A stretch of DNA of 64,000 nt, from the NCBI RefSeq assembly GCF_016406145.1, contig NZ_CP066306.1, forward strand, positions 1,488,001 through 1,552,000. The letters run 5' to 3'. A program made the translations under genes and the position numbers. The notes under the pieces are model-generated. The model did not search any database. It was not told where the DNA came from and was given only the letters and a program-made list of their open reading frames with translations. Source of the stretch: Pseudomonas putida. GTDB lineage: Bacteria > Pseudomonadota > Gammaproteobacteria > Pseudomonadales > Pseudomonadaceae. Of the stretch, positions 20,907 to 29,579 are shown piece after piece; the first letter of the stretch is position 1; each line of letters starts with the position of its first letter.

Positions 20907-21170
20907 ATGCGTAACCTCAAGCGCGCCCTGGCGGCGTTGTTCGTGCTGCTGCTGGCGGCGGTGGTGCTGTTCTTCGTGCTGGAGAACCAGCAGGCCGTGG
21001 CACTCGTGCTGTTCGGCTGGTCGGCGCCCGAGTTGCCGGTTGCTGTGCCGGTGCTGGCCGCCCTGGTGGTAGGCCTGGCGATTGGCCCGCTGTTGGGCGC
21101 CTATGGCGTACAACGTAGCAAGCGCAAGATTCGCGCCTCGGCCAGGGAGGCAGCGTTAGAAGGTAAGTGA
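20907..21170 (+). CDS. LapA-domain (DUF1049) inner-membrane protein
   Basis: This is an 87-residue protein with two membrane helices (about 6-25 and 42-62) separated by the conserved ENQQAVALVLFGW segment, then a basic tail. This is the lipopolysaccharide-assembly protein A (YciS) family, which in E. coli acts with LapB to control LpxC turnover. It is not the LapA biofilm adhesin. It begins 20 bases after ihfB and is probably co-transcribed. No LapB partner lies next to it. Confidence 0.85.
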   Translation: MRNLKRALAALFVLLLAAVVLFFVLENQQAVALVLFGWSAPELPVAVPVLAALVVGLAIGPLLGAYGVQRSKRKIRASAREAALEGK

Positions 21171-21220
21171 TGAAAAGTCCGACGTTCATCTAAGAATCAG
21201 TCACCTGTGCATACGCCTTA

Positions 21221-21250
21221 GGAAATGAAGTAATACCCACTTCATTTTCC
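21221..21250 (+). terminator. Possible hairpin after the lapA-domain gene
   Basis: GGAAATGAAG and CTTCATTTTCC can pair around a nine-base loop (8-bp uninterrupted core). Only part of the T stretch is free. It sits 50 bases after the stop and just before the metallo-hydrolase gene. A weak terminator or attenuator is possible. Confidence 0.35.
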
Positions 21251-21274
21251 CAGCTCAGGCGAGTGTGCAGCAGT

Positions 21275-22723
21275 ATGGAATATCCCATCCTTTCCCATCA
21301 CGGTGGCACCCGCGGTGTAACCGGTTCTTGTCACCAGCTTCACCTTGATGAGGCGCATAGCCTGCTGGTCGATTGTGGTCTGGAGCAAGGTGCAGATGCT
21401 GCGCCAGGCGCCGAATTCGCACCGATCGGTTTCGATATCGGCGGTATTCAGGCGCTGATCATTACCCATGTCCACCTCGACCATGTCGGCCGCATCCCCG
21501 CCTTGCTGGCTGCAGGTTTTCGTGGCCCAATCCTGTGCAGCGAACCCTCGGCCAAGCTACTGCCCCTGGTGCTCGAGGATGCCTACAAGCTCGGTATCAG
21601 CTCGGACCCGGTTCAGGTAGACCGCTACCTCGCCTTGTTGCAGCGGCTGGTGGTCGCCCTGCCTTTCGAACAGTGGCACACCGTGGTCGAAGGCCAGGGC
21701 GTGGCCTGTTCCGTGCGCCTTCAGCGTGCCGGGCACCTGCTCGGTTCAGCCTATGTTGAATGCGATGTGCGCTACCCGGGCGTAGAACCCAGCACGCGGG
21801 TGGTGTTCTCGGGCGACCTAGGCGCCCCTTGCAATCCGTTATTGCGCGCCGTTCAGCCGCCAGAACGCGCGGACGTTCTGGTGCTGGAGAGCACCTATGG
21901 CGACAGGCTGCATGCGCCCCGCGACGACAGGCAGCAGCGGCTGGAGGCGGTTATCGACCGCGCGCTGGCGGACAATGGCACCATCCTCATTCCCGCTTTC
22001 AGCCTGGGGCGTACCCAAGAGCTGCTGTATGAGATAGAGGACATCCTCCATCGCAAGTCCCTGCTCAATCAAGGCAAAGTGAACGAGGCGAGCGCGCCAG
22101 AGCTGGGGGTGAACTGGTCCCGCTTACCCATCATTCTCGATTCGCCACTGGCGCAGCGCATAACCAAGGCCTATTCGGAGTTGCACGCATACTGGAATGC
22201 CGAAGCCAGGCAGCGGCTCGGGGAGGGCAGGGACCCGCTCGGCTTCGGTCAGCTGCTGTGCGTTGATACCCATGCCAAGCATCAGCAGGTGGTCAACTAC
22301 CTCAAGAGTACGGGGCGGCCAGCCATTGTCATTGCCGGGAACGGCATGTGTTCCGGCGGGCGAATCGTTAACTACCTCAAGGCGATGCTTGGTGATCCTC
22401 GGCATGAGGTGGTGTTTGTGGGGTATCAGGCAAAAGGTACGCCGGGAGCGGTTATCCAGGCCTGTGAAGGTGGAGAAGGATTTGTCCAGGTTGATCTGGA
22501 TGGGCATATGTATGAAATCAGGGCCAAGGTATTTAGCCTTGGTGGTTATTCAGGGCATGCGGACCAGACGGGTTTGATTGAATATGCTGTCGGCATACCC
22601 GATGCCCCGCAAAGAATTGTATTAGTGCATGGTGAAAGTCGCGCAAAAACTGCACTGTCTGATGCTTTAAGGCATCGCTTCAGTAACCTTATGCATTCAC
22701 CCGATATGGTTATTCCAGAATAA
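21275..22723 (+). CDS. MBL-fold beta-CASP RNA-processing-type metallo-hydrolase
   Basis: This 482-residue protein carries the metallo-beta-lactamase motif THVHLDHVGR (HxHxDH) near residue 70. Later metal ligands are seen in GHLLGSAYVE, FSGDLG and ESTYGDR. The beta-CASP region follows (PAFSLGRTQELL; ILDSPLAQRIT; GMCSGGRIVNYLK), and the C-terminal histidine is in LVHGE. Such proteins (TTHA0252/CPSF-73-like) cleave RNA. It is cytoplasmic. ATG at 21275 is chosen; an in-frame GTG lies at 21263. The last 300 bases are noticeably AT-richer than the upstream core genes. Its placement between ihfB and the O-antigen genes is unexplained. Confidence 0.85.
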   Translation: MEYPILSHHGGTRGVTGSCHQLHLDEAHSLLVDCGLEQGADAAPGAEFAPIGFDIGGIQALIITHVHLDHVGRIPALLAAGFRGPILCSEPSAKLLPLVLEDAYKLGISSDPVQVDRYLALLQRLVVALPFEQWHTVVEGQGVACSVRLQRAGHLLGSAYVECDVRYPGVEPSTRVVFSGDLGAPCNPLLRAVQPPERADVLVLESTYGDRLHAPRDDRQQRLEAVIDRALADNGTILIPAFSLGRTQELLYEIEDILHRKSLLNQGKVNEASAPELGVNWSRLPIILDSPLAQRITKAYSELHAYWNAEARQRLGEGRDPLGFGQLLCVDTHAKHQQVVNYLKSTGRPAIVIAGNGMCSGGRIVNYLKAMLGDPRHEVVFVGYQAKGTPGAVIQACEGGEGFVQVDLDGHMYEIRAKVFSLGGYSGHADQTGLIEYAVGIPDAPQRIVLVHGESRAKTALSDALRHRFSNLMHSPDMVIPE

Positions 22724-23033
22724 ACGAGCCTTCACGAAACATTGACGCTGTGTGTTGTCTCATGCCGTCGCGCAGCGTGTTTCTTGGCGTTTACAGGGGC
22801 TGGCAATGTGCTCTGGGCGGCGATGGCTCGCTAGATCCAAGGGGAGCTACAACGAAAAATCTCTGGTATTCTACAGGCCGATGCTTGCGTCTTGAGCCTA
22901 TGGATGGCCAGGAAATTAACACGCTAGGCGTACATTTTAGCGCCGTCGCGCTCGTTCGTGACGGCGGTCAGAAATAAGACACATGCAGGTTCCCTGAGGT
23001 TGATAACTTCAAGTGGCCGTTAAGGACTCGAAT
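22724..23033. other. Intergenic leader region upstream of manC (310 bp)
   Basis: I see no credible gene. It holds a possible extended -10 (TGGTATTCT, 22864-22872) without a good -35. A hairpin (CGCCGTCGCG / CGTGACGGCG, 22941-22966) lies in what would be the manC leader. A promoter for the polysaccharide operon is expected here. Confidence 0.45.
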
Positions 23034-24476
23034 ATGGAATTGATCCCGGTAATTTTATCCGGTGGCGTTGGCAGCCGTCTGTGGCCAGTATCCCGTGAGG
23101 CTCACCCCAAGCCGTTCATGACGCTGCCCGACGGGCAAAATCTTATTCAGAAGACTTTTCTGCGTGCTGCCCGCCTAGACGGCGTGGTTGAAGTGCTCAC
23201 CGTTACCAATCGTGAACTGCTGTTCAAGACTGAAGACGAATACCGGACCATCAATACCCAAGGCCATGCACAAGGCTATATCCTTGAGCCCTTCGGTCGC
23301 AATACCGCTGCAGCGGTAGCTGCCGCAGCTTTGCAGTTGCACCAGAGCCACGGCCCGCAGGCCCACATGTTGGTCCTGGCTGCCGACCACTTGATCCAGA
23401 ACGAAGAAGCCTTCTGCGAAGCAGTAGCCAAGGCGATGAACCTTGCTTCGCAAGGCTGGCTGGTGACGTTCGGTATCAAACCTCAGTATCCGGAGACTGG
23501 GTTCGGCTACATCGAAGCCGCCGCTGGTGGCGCGCTGGAAGGTGGCCTGAAGGTCGAACGCTTCGTTGAGAAGCCTGACCTTAAAACCGCAGAGTCCTAT
23601 GTAAAGGCCGGCAACTATTTCTGGAACGCGGGCATGTTCTGCTTCCAGGTCGGTGCCGTGATCGAGGAGTTCAAGGCCCACGCCCCGGACGTGCTCGATG
23701 CCGTTGCGCAAACCCTCGAAGCCTCCCGCCGCTCGACCTCCAAGGGTTACAGCTGCCTGGCACTTGATGCCGACAGCTTTGCCAATGTGCCCGACATCTC
23801 CATCGACTACGCCCTCATGGAGCGTTCGCAGAAGGTCGCAACCATCCCGTGCGACATCGGCTGGAGCGACATCGGCTCGTGGAACGCGGTCAGCGAGCTG
23901 ACCCCCCCGGACGAGAACGGCAACCGCTTCGAAGGCGAAGTGATGGCCTATGGCGCAAGCAACAACTACGTCAGCACCGAAGACCGCCTGGCTGCCCTGG
24001 TCGGCGTTCAGGACCTGCTGGTGGTCGATACCCCCGATGCGCTGCTGATTGCGCACAAGGACCACGCCCAGGACGTCAAACACATCGTCAAGCGCCTGAA
24101 AAGCGACGGCCACGCTGCCCACCTGTTGCACCAGACCGTGCATCGCCCGTGGGGTACCTACACCACGCTCGAAGACGGCGAGCGCTTCAAGATCAAGCGC
24201 ATCGTGGTCAAGCCCAAGGCGTCGCTTTCGCTGCAGATGCATCATCACCGCAGCGAACACTGGATCGTGGTCAGCGGCATGGCAGTAGTGGTCAACGATG
24301 ACCAGGAGCTGATGCTCAACACCAATGAGTCGACCTTCATTCGTGCCGGCCACAAACACCGTTTGGAAAACCCAGGTGTCATAGACCTGGTCCTGATCGA
24401 AGTGCAGAGCGGTGACTACCTCGGCGAAGACGACATCGTCCGCTTCGAGGACAAATACGGTCGTTGCAACGCCTGA
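23034..24476 (+). CDS. manC: Mannose-1-phosphate guanylyltransferase / mannose-6-phosphate isomerase
   Basis: This 480-residue type II bifunctional enzyme (AlgA/WbpW/ManC family) makes GDP-mannose. The nucleotidyltransferase signature [19 protein letters not shown] is near the N-terminus and FVEKPD binds sugar phosphate. The C-terminal cupin has the zinc-binding isomerase motif [13 protein letters not shown] at 23034 is preceded by TAAGGA. It begins the GDP-mannose/GDP-rhamnose pathway: manC, manB here and gmd, rmd near the right edge. It corresponds in role to wbpW of the P. aeruginosa A-band locus. Confidence 0.95.
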   Translation: MELIPVILSGGVGSRLWPVSREAHPKPFMTLPDGQNLIQKTFLRAARLDGVVEVLTVTNRELLFKTEDEYRTINTQGHAQGYILEPFGRNTAAAVAAAALQLHQSHGPQAHMLVLAADHLIQNEEAFCEAVAKAMNLASQGWLVTFGIKPQYPETGFGYIEAAAGGALEGGLKVERFVEKPDLKTAESYVKAGNYFWNAGMFCFQVGAVIEEFKAHAPDVLDAVAQTLEASRRSTSKGYSCLALDADSFANVPDISIDYALMERSQKVATIPCDIGWSDIGSWNAVSELTPPDENGNRFEGEVMAYGASNNYVSTEDRLAALVGVQDLLVVDTPDALLIAHKDHAQDVKHIVKRLKSDGHAAHLLHQTVHRPWGTYTTLEDGERFKIKRIVVKPKASLSLQMHHHRSEHWIVVSGMAVVVNDDQELMLNTNESTFIRAGHKHRLENPGVIDLVLIEVQSGDYLGEDDIVRFEDKYGRCNA

Positions 24477-24606
24477 TAGCAGGCCTTCCCGTCGGCCCGT
24501 GAGCGCCTCGCCGAGGCCACGGGCCGATTTTCATGCGGCTATTCAATCGCCGACCATCCCCTTCCAGACGGTGGCTGCCCAGGCGGCGCCGCATCGAGAG
24601 AGATGT

Positions 24607-25968
24607 ATGTACGCACCTATCCAGACCCGCTGTTTCAAAGCCTATGACATCCGCGGCCAAGTGCCGACCGACCTCAACGACGACATTGCCTACCGCATTG
24701 GCCGTGCCCTGGTGGCCCAGCTGGGCGGGCGCAGTTACGTGGTCGGCCGCGACATGCGCCTGGAAAGCCCCGGCCTGTCCCGTGCCCTGATGAAGGGCCT
24801 GACCGAAGGCGGCGCCGATGTGATCGACATCGGCCTGTGCGGTACCGAAGAAGTCTACTTCGCCACCAGCCATTACCAGGCCGATGGCGGCATCATGGTC
24901 ACCGCCAGCCACAACCCCAAGGGTTACAACGGCATGAAACTGGTGCGCGAGCAGTCGCGTCCGATCAGCGGCGACACCGGCCTGAACGACATCCGCCAGC
25001 GTGTCGAAGCCGGCGACCTCGGCACCCAGGCCACCACCCCTGGCAGCGTGCGCGAGGCGTTCGACAAGACCGCTTACATCGACCACCTGCTGACCTACGT
25101 CAACTTGTCGGCCCTTAAGCCCCTCAAGGTGCTGGCCGACCCGGGCAATGGCGCCGTGGGCCCGGTGCTGGAGCTGCTCAAGGCCCGCCTGCCGCTGGAC
25201 ATCACCATCATCAACGGTGAGCCGGATGGCAACTTCCCCAATGGCATTCCCAACCCACTGCTGCCAGAAAACCGCGACCTGACCCGTCAAGCCGTGCTCG
25301 ACACCGGCGCCGATATGGGTATCGCGTTCGACGGCGACTTCGACCGCTGCTTCTTCTTCGACAACCAGGGCCGTTTCATCGAGGGCTACTATGTTGTCGG
25401 CCTGCTGGCTGAAATGCTGCTGGCCAAGCACCCCGGCAGCAAGATCATCCATGACCCGCGCCTGACCTGGAACACCATCGAGCAAGTCGAAGCAGCGGGC
25501 GGCATCGCCATCCAGAGCAAGACCGGCCACGCCTTCATCAAGGAGCGCATGCGCGCCGAAGACGCGGTGTATGGCGGCGAAATGAGCGCGCACCACTATT
25601 TCCGCGATTTCGCCTACTGCGACAGCGGCAATATCCCGTGGTTGCTGGTCGCCGAGCTGATGAGCGTCACCGGCAAGAGCCTGGCCCAACTGGTAGACGA
25701 GCGCATTGCCGCCTTCCCGTGCAGTGGCGAGATCAACTACGAAGTGGCCGACGTCAAGGGCACCATCGAGAAGATCCTGGCGTTCTACCTGCCGCACAAC
25801 CCGAACGTTGACCGTACCGATGGCATCAGCGTCGAATTCGCCGATTGGCGTTTCAGCTTGCGCGGCTCCAACACAGAGCCGTTGCTGCGCCTGAATGTGG
25901 AATCTCGTGGTGATACCGCGCTGGTGGATCAGCGCGTAGCGGAAATTGCCGGGTTGATCAGAGGCTGA
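24607..25968 (+). CDS. manB: Phosphomannomutase (alpha-D-phosphohexomutase family)
   Basis: This 453-residue enzyme interconverts mannose-6-phosphate and mannose-1-phosphate. The phosphoserine loop is [14 protein letters not shown], the metal loop is [11 protein letters not shown], the sugar-binding loop is [10 protein letters not shown] and the phosphate-binding loop is [15 protein letters not shown] at 24607 ([17 protein letters not shown]) is chosen; the frame is open upstream through the intergenic gap without similarity. Its position next to manC shows it supplies GDP-mannose to this locus. It could also be named cpsG or algC-like; P. putida is known to carry a separate algC elsewhere. 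Confidence 0.92.
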   Translation: MYAPIQTRCFKAYDIRGQVPTDLNDDIAYRIGRALVAQLGGRSYVVGRDMRLESPGLSRALMKGLTEGGADVIDIGLCGTEEVYFATSHYQADGGIMVTASHNPKGYNGMKLVREQSRPISGDTGLNDIRQRVEAGDLGTQATTPGSVREAFDKTAYIDHLLTYVNLSALKPLKVLADPGNGAVGPVLELLKARLPLDITIINGEPDGNFPNGIPNPLLPENRDLTRQAVLDTGADMGIAFDGDFDRCFFFDNQGRFIEGYYVVGLLAEMLLAKHPGSKIIHDPRLTWNTIEQVEAAGGIAIQSKTGHAFIKERMRAEDAVYGGEMSAHHYFRDFAYCDSGNIPWLLVAELMSVTGKSLAQLVDERIAAFPCSGEINYEVADVKGTIEKILAFYLPHNPNVDRTDGISVEFADWRFSLRGSNTEPLLRLNVESRGDTALVDQRVAEIAGLIRG

Positions 25969-26093
25969 TTTCGTACTGATCAGTCTGTAGCCGGCGATTT
26001 GTTGGCGGCCACCCCCGTCAGGGCAGTTCAGCGCTCTGGCGGCACTCTTGAAAACGTGCGCGTCGACCCGCGCAGCCAGGTAACTCCGACTCG

Positions 26094-27290
26094 ATGAAGC
26101 TCCTGTTCAACACCCAATCGCTTTTACCGCCACTTACCGGAATTGGTAATTACACGTTCAATTTGCTTGAGCAGTTGCTGCTTGAGGATATCGAGGTTAT
26201 CGATTGCTTCCTGGGTGCACGTTTTTACAGCGCCGAACAGGCTCTAGCCAATTGCATCGAGGCCAGTGCCTGCTACTCGCAGAAAGATGGTGGGGACGTG
26301 AAACCAGGCGCAGGCCAGCAGGTGGCGTTGCAGTTGCGAGAGTTGTTGAAGCGTTGGACGTTCACTTATCGCGCCCGCGAAGCCTTGGTCGATGCCAGGC
26401 GCCGCTACCATGCCGGTGAGCGCCGGCATTACCTTTACCACGAGCCCAACTTCATTCTCAAGCCGCACCCAGGCCCCAGTATCGCGACGATTCATGACTT
26501 ATCGTTCCTCCACTACCCGCAGTTCCATCCACGCAAACGCGTCGAATGGCTGACGGCGCAGTTACCGCACACCCTCAAACGCGCTGATTTCCTGATCACT
26601 GATTCGGACTTGATCCGCGATGAGCTGATTGGTGATTTCGGCGTCAGTGCAGACAAGGTACGAACCGTTTATCTCGGTGCATCCGCGCGCTATTACCCGC
26701 AGACACCCGAGCAGACGAGTGCAACGCTGCAGCGCCATGGTTTGCAGCACGGTCGTTATGTGTTGTTTGTCGGCACCCTGGAGCCACGCAAAGGTGTGGA
26801 TACCCTGATCGATGCCTGGTGCCAGCTGCCGCAGGGGTTACGCGAAGAGTATCCGTTGGTCTTGGCGGGTGCGCCTGGGTGGCATAACCATGAGCTGAAT
26901 GAACGTATCAAGACATTGACAGTCACTCATGGCCTGCGTCAGTTATCCTTTGTCTCAGGCGATGACCTGCCGACGCTGTACGCTGGTGCAGCGGTTTTCT
27001 CCTACCCATCGCTCTACGAAGGGTTTGGCCTGCCGGTGCTTGAGGCGATGCAGTGCGGGGTACCGGTGATATGTACCGCCGATACGTCCATGGCCGAGTT
27101 CTGCCAAGGTAGTGCGGTGTTGGTTGAGCGTGGCAATGCTGACCAGTTGGCTGTGCAACTGGCTGAGCTTCTGAGTGATGAGCCATTACGCAGCAAGGTA
27201 GCCAATGCCGGCCAGCTTCGCGCCACCGCGTTTTCATGGAAGCGCTGCGCGCAGGAAACATTAGCAGTCTATCGGGCCGTCAGCCCGTGA
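26094..27290 (+). CDS. GT4-family glycosyltransferase (WbpY-like mannosyl/rhamnosyltransferase)
   Basis: This 398-residue GT-B enzyme has the N-terminal nucleotide-independent half (NTQSLLPPLTGIGNYTFNLL), VGTLEPRKGVDTLIDA in the middle and the retaining-GT4 EX7E motif EGFGLPVLE near residue 308. It acts on the cytoplasmic face. It resembles the gene at 62674-63819 along its whole length (GIGxYT, IHDLSF, TLERAD/TLKRAD, EPRK), so the two are probably paralogues that add GDP-linked D-rhamnose or mannose. It lies between manB and wzm. The acceptor and linkage cannot be told from sequence. Confidence 0.85.
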   Translation: MKLLFNTQSLLPPLTGIGNYTFNLLEQLLLEDIEVIDCFLGARFYSAEQALANCIEASACYSQKDGGDVKPGAGQQVALQLRELLKRWTFTYRAREALVDARRRYHAGERRHYLYHEPNFILKPHPGPSIATIHDLSFLHYPQFHPRKRVEWLTAQLPHTLKRADFLITDSDLIRDELIGDFGVSADKVRTVYLGASARYYPQTPEQTSATLQRHGLQHGRYVLFVGTLEPRKGVDTLIDAWCQLPQGLREEYPLVLAGAPGWHNHELNERIKTLTVTHGLRQLSFVSGDDLPTLYAGAAVFSYPSLYEGFGLPVLEAMQCGVPVICTADTSMAEFCQGSAVLVERGNADQLAVQLAELLSDEPLRSKVANAGQLRATAFSWKRCAQETLAVYRAVSP

Positions 27291-27402
27291 GAGGAGCTTT
27301 CGATATGCCTTCTCTAGCCCTTATGTCCCATGCCCTGCATTGCTTACGCATCGCGAGGGTGTTTCAAACAGGAAGCCTTATGTACATGGTGAGTCCAGAA
27401 CA

Positions 27403-28203
27403 ATGAATACGCCGCTGTCGCTAATGAAAGACGTACTGCGTTACCGCGGTCTGATATTCGCGATCACCCTGAGGGAGATCAAAAGCCGCTATGCAGGGTC
27501 GACCTTCGGCGCTTTGTGGCTGGTGGTGCCGCCTATTTTCATGGTGTTCATCTATACCGTAATTTTCTCGCGCCTGATGCAGGCTCGTATGCCCGGTATC
27601 GAGCACCAGTACGCCTACAGCATTTATTTGTGCGCAGGCTTGATCACCTGGAACCTGCTGCTGGAGCTGGTGCAGCGCGGCAAGGGGGTTTTCCTCGAAC
27701 ATGCCAACCTGATCAAGAAATCAAGCTTTCCGAAGTTCATCCTGTTCATTCCAGTCATCGCCACTGCAGCGCTCAACAGCCTGATCCTGCTGATATTGGT
27801 AGTGCTGTTCATGGTCATATCAGGTTTCCCGCTGATGACCACCGCCCTGGTTTTGATACCGGTATTGCTTACCACTGTGCTGCTGGGAATCGCGCTGGGT
27901 GCTTTTCTCGCCACCCTGAACGTGTTCTTCCGTGATATCGGTCAGCTGAGTGACGTGATCTTCCAGGCGCTGTTCTGGGCAACGCCTATCGTCTACCCCC
28001 TCAGTATTCTGTCCGAACATGTACAGGCGATGCTTTCGTGGAACCCGATCTTCCCCCTGGTGTTGACGGCGCAGAAGGCGTTGCTGGGCGAGCCGGTAGG
28101 CTTGTCGCAACTGGCCTACCCATTTGGCTTTGCCGTCATCGTTTTCCTTCTGGCTGTTGTGCTTTATCAGCGCAGCTACAACGACCTGCTTGATCAGATC
28201 TGA
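27403..28203 (+). CDS. wzm: O-polysaccharide ABC exporter, permease subunit Wzm
   Basis: This 266-residue ABC-2-type permease has six hydrophobic segments (for example GALWLVVPPIFMVFIYTVIF near residues 40-60 and FAVIVFLLAVVLY near the end). The ABC2 motif region is LREIKSRYAGSTFGALW. It moves finished undecaprenyl-PP-linked O-polysaccharide across the inner membrane with Wzt. ATG at 27403 is chosen although its ribosome site is weak; 27424 is an alternative. Its stop (28201-28203) is followed at 28205 by wzt, so the genes are coupled. Confidence 0.92.
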   Translation: MNTPLSLMKDVLRYRGLIFAITLREIKSRYAGSTFGALWLVVPPIFMVFIYTVIFSRLMQARMPGIEHQYAYSIYLCAGLITWNLLLELVQRGKGVFLEHANLIKKSSFPKFILFIPVIATAALNSLILLILVVLFMVISGFPLMTTALVLIPVLLTTVLLGIALGAFLATLNVFFRDIGQLSDVIFQALFWATPIVYPLSILSEHVQAMLSWNPIFPLVLTAQKALLGEPVGLSQLAYPFGFAVIVFLLAVVLYQRSYNDLLDQI

Positions 28204-28204
28204 T

Positions 28205-29413
28205 ATGACTATTCTCGTAGAACAGGTAGGCAAGGCCTATCCAAAACTCAAAGGTCGCTGGCACGCACTGGGTACATGGCTTGGGCTGTGCAAGCGCGAT
28301 CAGAACTGGATCATCCGGAACGTCAGTTTCCAGGTGGGGCAGGGTGAGTCGGTCGGTATCATCGGGGTTAACGGCGCAGGCAAGAGTACGCTGCTGAAGA
28401 TGATTACCGGTACCGCCATGCCGACGGAAGGCACCATTACCACCACAGGGCGCATTGCCGCGTTGCTGGAGCTGGGTATGGGCTTTCACCCCGAATTCAC
28501 CGGCCGCCAGAACGTCGCGCTGGCTGGGCGCATGCAGGGGCTGGAGCGGGCCGAGATTGTCGCGTTGATGCCAGAGATCGAAGCCTTCGCGGAAATCGGT
28601 CATTACTTCGACATGCCCGTGCGCACTTATTCCTCCGGTATGTTTGTGCGCCTGGCGTTCAGCGTGGCGACTGCGGTGCGCCCGGAAGTGTTGATCGTGG
28701 ACGAGGCCCTGGCGGTGGGCGATGCCTACTTCCAACACAAGTCTTTTGCGCGGATCCGTGACTTCCGCGAGCAGGGCACAACCTTGCTGTTTGTTTCCCA
28801 CGATCCCGGCGCCATCAAGAGCCTGTGTGACCGTGCCATCCTGCTGGGTGATCACAAAATGTTGATGGATGGCCGCCCGGATGAAGTGCTGGATTATTAC
28901 AACGCGCTGATTGCCAAAAAAGAAGAAGGCTCCTTGCAGGCCCAGGCTGTCAACGCGCCCTACGCAGGGCGCTCTGGCAACGGAAAAGCGCGTATCGAAG
29001 AGCTTACCCTCAGCAGCAATGGCCGGGCGGCTACCATGCTTGAAGTGGGTGCGCCGTTGACGTTGAACCTGAAAATCCGCTCTAACGAGCCCATTTACGA
29101 CTTGTCGCTGGGCTTCATGTTCAAAGACCGCACGGGTTACGACATCTTCGGGACCAACACCTGGCTGCGTGGCGAGCTGCGCGACCTGGGTGTCGAGGCC
29201 GGCAAGGAACAGCACCTGACCGTTACCATTCCGGCATTCAACGTAGGGCCTGGCAGCTACAGCCTGACTTTGGCCTTGCACGGTGGTGCCGACCATATCG
29301 AGGATAACTTCGACTGGTGGGACAAGGCGGTGGTATTCAATGTGATCGCCAACAGCAGTTACAAGCACTTCGCCGGCGTGTGCGCCATGCAGGCAGAGTT
29401 CAAGCTTGACTGA
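28205..29413 (+). CDS. wzt: O-polysaccharide ABC exporter, ATPase subunit Wzt with carbohydrate-binding C-terminus
   Basis: This 402-residue protein combines an ATPase domain (1 to about 240) with a Wzt_C-type beta-sandwich (about 265-402). Walker A is GVNGAGKST, the signature is YSSGMFVRLAFS and Walker B is VLIVDEALAVGD. The C-terminal domain (KARIEELTLSSNGR..., LGFMFKDRTGYDIFGTNTW, GSYSLTLALHGG) matches the domain that in E. coli O8/O9a and Klebsiella O12 reads the terminal modification of the chain before export. Its presence implies that the polymer here carries a non-reducing-end cap (see the methyltransferase and the KpsC-like protein). Confidence 0.93.
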   Translation: MTILVEQVGKAYPKLKGRWHALGTWLGLCKRDQNWIIRNVSFQVGQGESVGIIGVNGAGKSTLLKMITGTAMPTEGTITTTGRIAALLELGMGFHPEFTGRQNVALAGRMQGLERAEIVALMPEIEAFAEIGHYFDMPVRTYSSGMFVRLAFSVATAVRPEVLIVDEALAVGDAYFQHKSFARIRDFREQGTTLLFVSHDPGAIKSLCDRAILLGDHKMLMDGRPDEVLDYYNALIAKKEEGSLQAQAVNAPYAGRSGNGKARIEELTLSSNGRAATMLEVGAPLTLNLKIRSNEPIYDLSLGFMFKDRTGYDIFGTNTWLRGELRDLGVEAGKEQHLTVTIPAFNVGPGSYSLTLALHGGADHIEDNFDWWDKAVVFNVIANSSYKHFAGVCAMQAEFKLD

Positions 29414-29579
29414 CCGGGTAGAGGGCAGCCGCATCGCTGTCAGGAACTGGCCGCCGTCGACGGTGGCCAGATGACCTGCGTAGAATGCCCGCCTCTGGTG
29501 TTCCCGTAACGTACGCAGCCAGTGCCGGGCGATGAACCGCTGGTACTGGCCACTTAACCCGTTTGAACACGTATGCATA

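Noticed and set aside
20907..21170. LapA biofilm adhesin
   Set aside because: Only the name is shared. This 87-residue two-helix protein belongs to the LPS-assembly LapA/YciS family.
22780..22840. JUMPstart/ops-like element (GGGCGGCGATGGCTCGC) before the O-antigen operon
   Set aside because: It matches the ops core only for the first five bases (GGCGG) and not the following TAGCGT; not enough to call.
22750..22977. 75-residue open frame upstream of manC
   Set aside because: It has a poor ribosome site, no recognisable motif and lies in the probable promoter/leader; treated as chance.
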